Positions 59,555 through 64,000 of a stretch of 64,000 bases of DNA are shown in pieces (the stretch's first letter is position 1; the number at the start of each line of letters is the position of its first letter). Position numbers and translations under genes: made by a program. Source of the DNA: an uncultured Alphaproteobacteria bacterium (GTDB taxonomy: Bacteria; Pseudomonadota; Alphaproteobacteria; HIMB59); contig CABZPR010000003.1 in assembly GCA_902527545.1 (NCBI GenBank), positions 62,001 to 126,000 of the forward strand, written 5' to 3'. The notes below the pieces were generated by a model that was not told the origin of the DNA, ran no database searches, and saw only the letters and a list, made by a program, of their open reading frames with translations.

Positions 59555-60292
59555 TTAATGGTTTAGTATCTGGCTTAAGAAAAGTTTAGTTCTATCACTT
59601 TGAGGATTATTGAAGAAATCATCTGGTTTAGCTTGTTCAACTATTCTTCCGTCATCCATAAAGATCATTTGATCAGCGACAGTTTTAGCAAATCCCATTT
59701 CATGAGTTACAACTAGCATAGTCATACCCTCTTCAGCTAATTGAATCATTACATCTAAAACTTCTTTAATCATTTCAGGGTCTAAAGCAGAAGTAGGTTC
59801 ATCGAAAAGCATTATATCTGGGTTCATGGCTAAAGATCTAGCAATTGCAACACGTTGCTGCTGGCCTCCAGACAACTGCCCAGGAAATTTTTTGGCCTGT
59901 TCAGGAATTTTAACTTTTTCTAAATAAGACATAGCAATTTCTTCAGCTTCTTTTTTTGGCATTTTTTTAACCCAAATTGGTGCCAGGGATATATTGTCTA
60001 AAACTGACAAATGAGGAAATAAATTAAATTGTTGGAAAACCATTCCAACATTTTTTCTTATTAAATCAATATTTTTAAGATCATTTGTGAGTTCTGTTCC
60101 ATGAACAATAATATGTCCTTTTTGATGAGCTTCTAACCTGTTTATACATCTAATCATAGTGGATTTACCTGATCCACTAGGCCCACAAACAACAATTTTT
60201 TGGCCTTTAGTAACAGTTAAATCAATGTCTTTTAACACATGAAAATCATCAAACCACTTATTGACTTTTTCCAGTTGAATAACTTGTTCCAT
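59555..60292 (-). CDS. polar amino-acid ABC transporter ATP-binding protein (AapP-like)
   Basis: [54 protein letters not shown]. Confidence 0.95.
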   Translation of the reverse strand: MEQVIQLEKVNKWFDDFHVLKDIDLTVTKGQKIVVCGPSGSGKSTMIRCINRLEAHQKGHIIVHGTELTNDLKNIDLIRKNVGMVFQQFNLFPHLSVLDNISLAPIWVKKMPKKEAEEIAMSYLEKVKIPEQAKKFPGQLSGGQQQRVAIARSLAMNPDIMLFDEPTSALDPEMIKEVLDVMIQLAEEGMTMLVVTHEMGFAKTVADQMIFMDDGRIVEQAKPDDFFNNPQSDRTKLFLSQILNH

Positions 60293-60296
60293 TTTT

Positions 60297-61406
60297 TTAA
60301 CTATTGTCCGTCTTTAATTTCTTTTCTAAATATAAACTATAGCGAGACATACCAAAGCAAAATATAAAAAATACAAGTGAAATAAATACATAAACTTCAT
60401 AATAAAGTTTTGTCCAAGTCATATCTGCTAAAGCTGCTCTACCAATACCCAATAAATCAAATAAACCAATAATTAAAACAAGTGAGGTGTCTTTAAATAA
60501 TCCAATACACGTGTTGACTATTGGGGGAATAGCTATCTTTAAAGCTTGAGGTAAAATAATTTTACGAGTTGTCTGCCAATATGTTAATCCTAATGCTTCA
60601 GCAGCCTCAATATGACCTTTAGGAATAGCTTGTAAACCACCTCTTATAGCTTCAGCCATATAAGCTGATTGAAATAGGGTAACTGCTACTAATGCTCTTA
60701 AGAGATTATCTGGGTTAACACCGTCTGGTAAAAAAAGAGGTAGCATAACATTTGCTGTAAATAGCAAAGTTATTAGAGGCACACCACGAATAAATTCTAT
60801 GAATACAACACACAATGATTTGATTATTGGCATTTTTGATCTTCTACCTAAAGCAAGGAGAATGCTCAGTGGAAAGGCAAGACCTATTCCAGTCACTCCT
60901 AAAAAGAGTGTAACTAGCAGACCTCCCCATTTATTGGTTCCTACGGTACTTAAACCTGGACCTCCATATAGTAAGAAGTATGCTATAAAAGGAAAAATGA
61001 AAGTGAAATAAATGAATAACTTTCTAAATGGTAATTTATCAAAAAGAATACCAATGATGGCAAAAGGAAGAAGAGCATAAGTTAAATTAACTCTCCAGGT
61101 TTCTTCTACTGGATATAAACCATACATAAATTGATCCCACCTTGCGTAAATTATAGCCCAGCAAGCACCGTACTCCCCTGGAACTATATTTTTAGAACAA
61201 AGAGTTCTATCAGTGATAATTTCTCCTTCAAAATTAGTCTTAAAATCTGCGCTAAAAATTGACCAATTTAAAAAAAATGATCCTATTTCATATACAAATA
61301 TAACAGCAATAATTGTCATGATTGTGTTTACCCATGAGGAAAACAAATTTTTCACTGCCCAATTGAAGTATTTATTTCTAGAAAAATTTTGAGTAACTAT
61401 ACTCAT
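60297..61406 (-). CDS. amino-acid ABC transporter permease (AapM-like)
   Basis: His/Glu/Gln/Arg/opine permease motif '[47 protein letters not shown]'. Confidence 0.93.
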   Translation of the reverse strand: MSIVTQNFSRNKYFNWAVKNLFSSWVNTIMTIIAVIFVYEIGSFFLNWSIFSADFKTNFEGEIITDRTLCSKNIVPGEYGACWAIIYARWDQFMYGLYPVEETWRVNLTYALLPFAIIGILFDKLPFRKLFIYFTFIFPFIAYFLLYGGPGLSTVGTNKWGGLLVTLFLGVTGIGLAFPLSILLALGRRSKMPIIKSLCVVFIEFIRGVPLITLLFTANVMLPLFLPDGVNPDNLLRALVAVTLFQSAYMAEAIRGGLQAIPKGHIEAAEALGLTYWQTTRKIILPQALKIAIPPIVNTCIGLFKDTSLVLIIGLFDLLGIGRAALADMTWTKLYYEVYVFISLVFFIFCFGMSRYSLYLEKKLKTDNS

Positions 61407-62572
61407 GCGTTACCCTTGAATTGAACAGACTTATTATAGAGATTCATAAATAAAGAAATAGTTAGACTAATAGAAAGATAAGTTAGCATCACTATAAGCA
61501 TAATCTCAATTGCTCTACCAGTTTGATTAAGAGATATACCACCAAAACCATGAACTAAGTCTGCATAACCTATAGCAATACCAAGTGATGAGTTTTTGGT
61601 TAAGTTAAGATATTGAGATGTTAAAGGAGGGATTATGACTCTTAAGGCTTGTGGGATAATGATTAATCTCATTACAAAACTACTCTTCAAACCTAATGCT
61701 TGTGATGCCTCTCTTTGTCCTTTTGAAACAGAGATGATTCCAGACCTTACTGTTTCAGATATAAAGGCTGCAGTATAAATAGATAAACCAAAAAGCATGC
61801 CCAAGAATTCAGGACGAATTACCATACCACCTTTAAAATTAAAACCCTTAAGAACAGGAGAGTCAAACTCTAATGGCATTCCCATCACATAAAAAAATAA
61901 AATCGGAGTAAAAATTATAATTGCACTATTTATTAAAAATATTGGATACTGTTTACCTGTTTGTTCTTGTTTTTTCTTTAAAAATCTTTTTATTAAAATT
62001 GAAAAAAATATTGCAAAAATAAAACTCCAGAAAACTATAGAGAAGCCCTCTTTAAAAATAGGGGAAGGTGAAAATAAACCTCTGTTAGTTAAATAAAATG
62101 TATCAAAAATAACGAAGGCTTGTTTAATTTTAGGTAGATTAAGTAAAATACTATAGTACAAAATTATTTGGAGAAGAACTGGAACATTTCTAGTAAATTC
62201 TACATATACATACGCGATATTTCTAAACAACCAGTTGCTCGAAAGTCTAATTATACCAACTAAAAATCCTAAAATAGTTGCTAGTATGCACCCACAAACT
62301 GCAATCATAAGTGTATTTAACAATCCTACAAAATAAGCTCTGAGATGAGTATCTTCACTTGAAAATGGTATTAGTCTGATACTAATGTCATAACCAGCAG
62401 AGATATTTAAAAAATCAAAACCTGAACTAATGCCTCGTTTTTCAAGGTTATATGCTGTTTGTTGAGCAATAAGATAAATGAATACCGCGAATAAACCTAT
62501 AACTAAGGTTTGTATAAGTAATGCCCTGGATTTTTCATCGAAAATTATTTTTCTTATGAAATTTGTCTGCAT
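61403..62572 (-). CDS. amino-acid ABC transporter permease (AapQ-like)
   Basis: 'FTRNVPVLLQIILYY', 'ISETVRSGIISVSKGQREASQALGLKSSFVMRLIIIPQALRVIIPPLTSQYLNLTKNSSL'. Confidence 0.93.
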   Translation of the reverse strand: MQTNFIRKIIFDEKSRALLIQTLVIGLFAVFIYLIAQQTAYNLEKRGISSGFDFLNISAGYDISIRLIPFSSEDTHLRAYFVGLLNTLMIAVCGCILATILGFLVGIIRLSSNWLFRNIAYVYVEFTRNVPVLLQIILYYSILLNLPKIKQAFVIFDTFYLTNRGLFSPSPIFKEGFSIVFWSFIFAIFFSILIKRFLKKKQEQTGKQYPIFLINSAIIIFTPILFFYVMGMPLEFDSPVLKGFNFKGGMVIRPEFLGMLFGLSIYTAAFISETVRSGIISVSKGQREASQALGLKSSFVMRLIIIPQALRVIIPPLTSQYLNLTKNSSLGIAIGYADLVHGFGGISLNQTGRAIEIMLIVMLTYLSISLTISLFMNLYNKSVQFKGNA

Positions 62573-62599
62573 TACAAAAAAGAATTCTTTCTAAGTACA

Positions 62600-62624
62600 G
62601 GGTATGGGCTGTTAGCCCATACCC
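62600..62624. repeat. 11-bp perfect inverted repeat hairpin between aapJ-like and aapQ-like genes
   Basis: GGGTATGGGCT-GTT-AGCCCATACCC, read directly; no T-run in the transcript direction. Confidence 0.85.
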
Positions 62625-62632
62625 AAGTGTTT

Positions 62633-63658
62633 TTATCTAAATGGAGGTGCGTATAATATACCACCATCTTTGTATAGCGCGTTTAAGCCTCTTTGAATGT
62701 TAATTGGTGTATTTGGACCAATATGTTTTTCAAAGCTCTCTGAGTAGTTGCCAACTTGAGTAAGAATGTTAGCAGCCCAATCATCAGAAAGACCAAGCAT
62801 TGCACCATAACCAGCATCAACACCTAGCAGTCTAAGAACTTCAGGATTTTTTGAACCCTTCATTTCTTCAACGTTACCAGAGTTAATTCCAAGTTCTTCA
62901 CCAATGATCATAGCATTGAGAGACCATCTCACGATGTCTGCCCACTCACTATCACCGTGACGTACTGCAGGGCCTAAAGGCTCTTTTGAAATAATTTCTG
63001 GTAGAACAACGTGTGCTGATGGATCTGGATAACCAGCTCTACTTGCATATAAACCTGAAGCATCAGTTGTGTAGATATCACATCTACCAGCTAAATAAGC
63101 TGCATCTGCTTCAGAGTTTGTTTCAACTGGAACTGATTCGTAACTCATACCATTTGCTTTAAAGAAATCAGCAAGGTTCATCTCAGTTGTTGTACCAACT
63201 TGAATACAAACTGAAGCACCATCTAAATCCATAGCACTTGATACACCAAGACTTTTGTTAACCATGAAGCCTTGACCGTCATAATAATTTACGCCAACAA
63301 ATTCTAAACCAAGATCAACGTCTCTTGATAATGTCCAAGTTGTATTTCTTGAAAGCATATCAATTTCACCTGACTGAAGAACAGTAAAACGTACTTTTGA
63401 TGTTGTTGGGACGTATTCAACTTTTGAAGCATCACCTAATACAGCAGCTGCAACAGCTCTACATACATCCACGTCAATGCCTTCCCAAACACCAGCATCG
63501 TTAGGAGCTCCAAAGCCCGCAAGACCTGTGTTTGATCCACACATTAACTTTCCTCTTTCTTTAACTAAATCTAGAGTGCTTCCATGACTACCAGCGATAG
63601 CTGTAGAAACACCTAAAGTTAAAACAAGAGATATAAACAATGATTTAATTTTTGTCAT
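62633..63658 (-). CDS. general L-amino-acid ABC transporter substrate-binding protein (AapJ-like)
   Basis: Signal peptide; RGKLMCGSNTGLAGFGAPNDAGVWEGIDVDVCRAVAAAVLGD, NTTWTLSRD. Confidence 0.95.
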   Translation of the reverse strand: MTKIKSLFISLVLTLGVSTAIAGSHGSTLDLVKERGKLMCGSNTGLAGFGAPNDAGVWEGIDVDVCRAVAAAVLGDASKVEYVPTTSKVRFTVLQSGEIDMLSRNTTWTLSRDVDLGLEFVGVNYYDGQGFMVNKSLGVSSAMDLDGASVCIQVGTTTEMNLADFFKANGMSYESVPVETNSEADAAYLAGRCDIYTTDASGLYASRAGYPDPSAHVVLPEIISKEPLGPAVRHGDSEWADIVRWSLNAMIIGEELGINSGNVEEMKGSKNPEVLRLLGVDAGYGAMLGLSDDWAANILTQVGNYSESFEKHIGPNTPINIQRGLNALYKDGGILYAPPFR

Positions 63659-63783
63659 CGTTTCCTCCTTATATATATAAGCCTCGGCAGTATAGACTTA
63701 TCTGGAGTGAAACTAAAATATAAAAATTCTATATAATTCGTGTATTTTTTTGCATAAATTTATGAAAAATAATAATCTGTAGC

Positions 63784-64000
63784 TTAATCTTGGTTGAATA
63801 AGTCTCTTGTAAAAATCTTGTTTTGAACATCATTTAATTCAGGGTGACTTCTATTACAAAGGATTAAATCAGCATTTTTTTTAAATAATTCTAAATCTTG
63901 ATAAACCTCTGAATTAAAAAATTCTTTTTCTTTGATTAAAGGTTCATAGACTATGACTTTTATACCTTTCGCTTTAATTCTTTTCATTATGCCTTGCATG
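63784..64000 (-). CDS. UDP-sugar/nucleotide-sugar dehydrogenase, C-terminal fragment (runs off window)
   Basis: IQGIMKRIKAKGIKVIVYEPLI...ADLILCNR resembles the C-terminal domain of UDP-Glc/UDP-ManNAc dehydrogenases. Confidence 0.65.
   Translation of the reverse strand, partial: MQGIMKRIKAKGIKVIVYEPLIKEKEFFNSEVYQDLELFKKNADLILCNRSHPELNDVQNKIFTRDLFNQD

Noticed and set aside
1-64000. CRISPR array, prophage, transposon or IS element
   Set aside because: No regularly spaced repeats, integrase/transposase, capsid or terminase proteins were seen.

Overview
AT-rich alphaproteobacterial chromosome segment, densely coded with many 1-10 bp gene overlaps and no rRNA, tRNA, CRISPR or transposase that I can recognise. 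The content resembles streamlined marine lineages (inference only). In order: partial LysE exporter; gpmA / fumC; a shortened dcw cluster (murG-murC-murB-ddl-ftsQ-ftsA-ftsZ-lpxC); rluC/D-like - rpoH; hisZ-like - purA; the yebC-tolQRAB-pal-cpoB-tilS-ftsH-glmM block; zapA, 5-FTHF cyclo-ligase and ymdB-like genes; tkt-gap-fbaB-efp-suhB-rpmE-DUF1013; a photolyase / FAD oxidoreductase / DUF1365 / CFA-synthase cluster; rpmG, trhO, hemA; a compact heme operon hemC(+C-terminal extension)-hemB-hemE-hemH-hemF-hemJ; an accessory stretch (MATE, DUF2721, ArgO/LysE, TAXI-like, TSUP, DUF3445-like, M19 dipeptidase); a type II restriction-modification module with a DHH-like companion gene; small ORFs and possible structured RNA; and an aap-type amino-acid ABC transporter followed by a LysE exporter. 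Main points for a second look: (1) a 108-aa protein with Hjc-like PD-(D/E)XK residues (E10, D35, E44, K46) at the position where ruvC-ruvA-ruvB-ybgC usually sit between yebC and tolQ; (2) the heme operon with a HemC carrying a ~190-aa C-terminal extension, preceded by an 18-bp perfect palindrome; (3) the R-M module with an uncharacterised DHH-like gene; (4) a photo-oxidative-stress-like lipid/DNA repair cluster whose photolyase has no canonical start codon; (5) several unannotated inverted-repeat structures in intergenic DNA.
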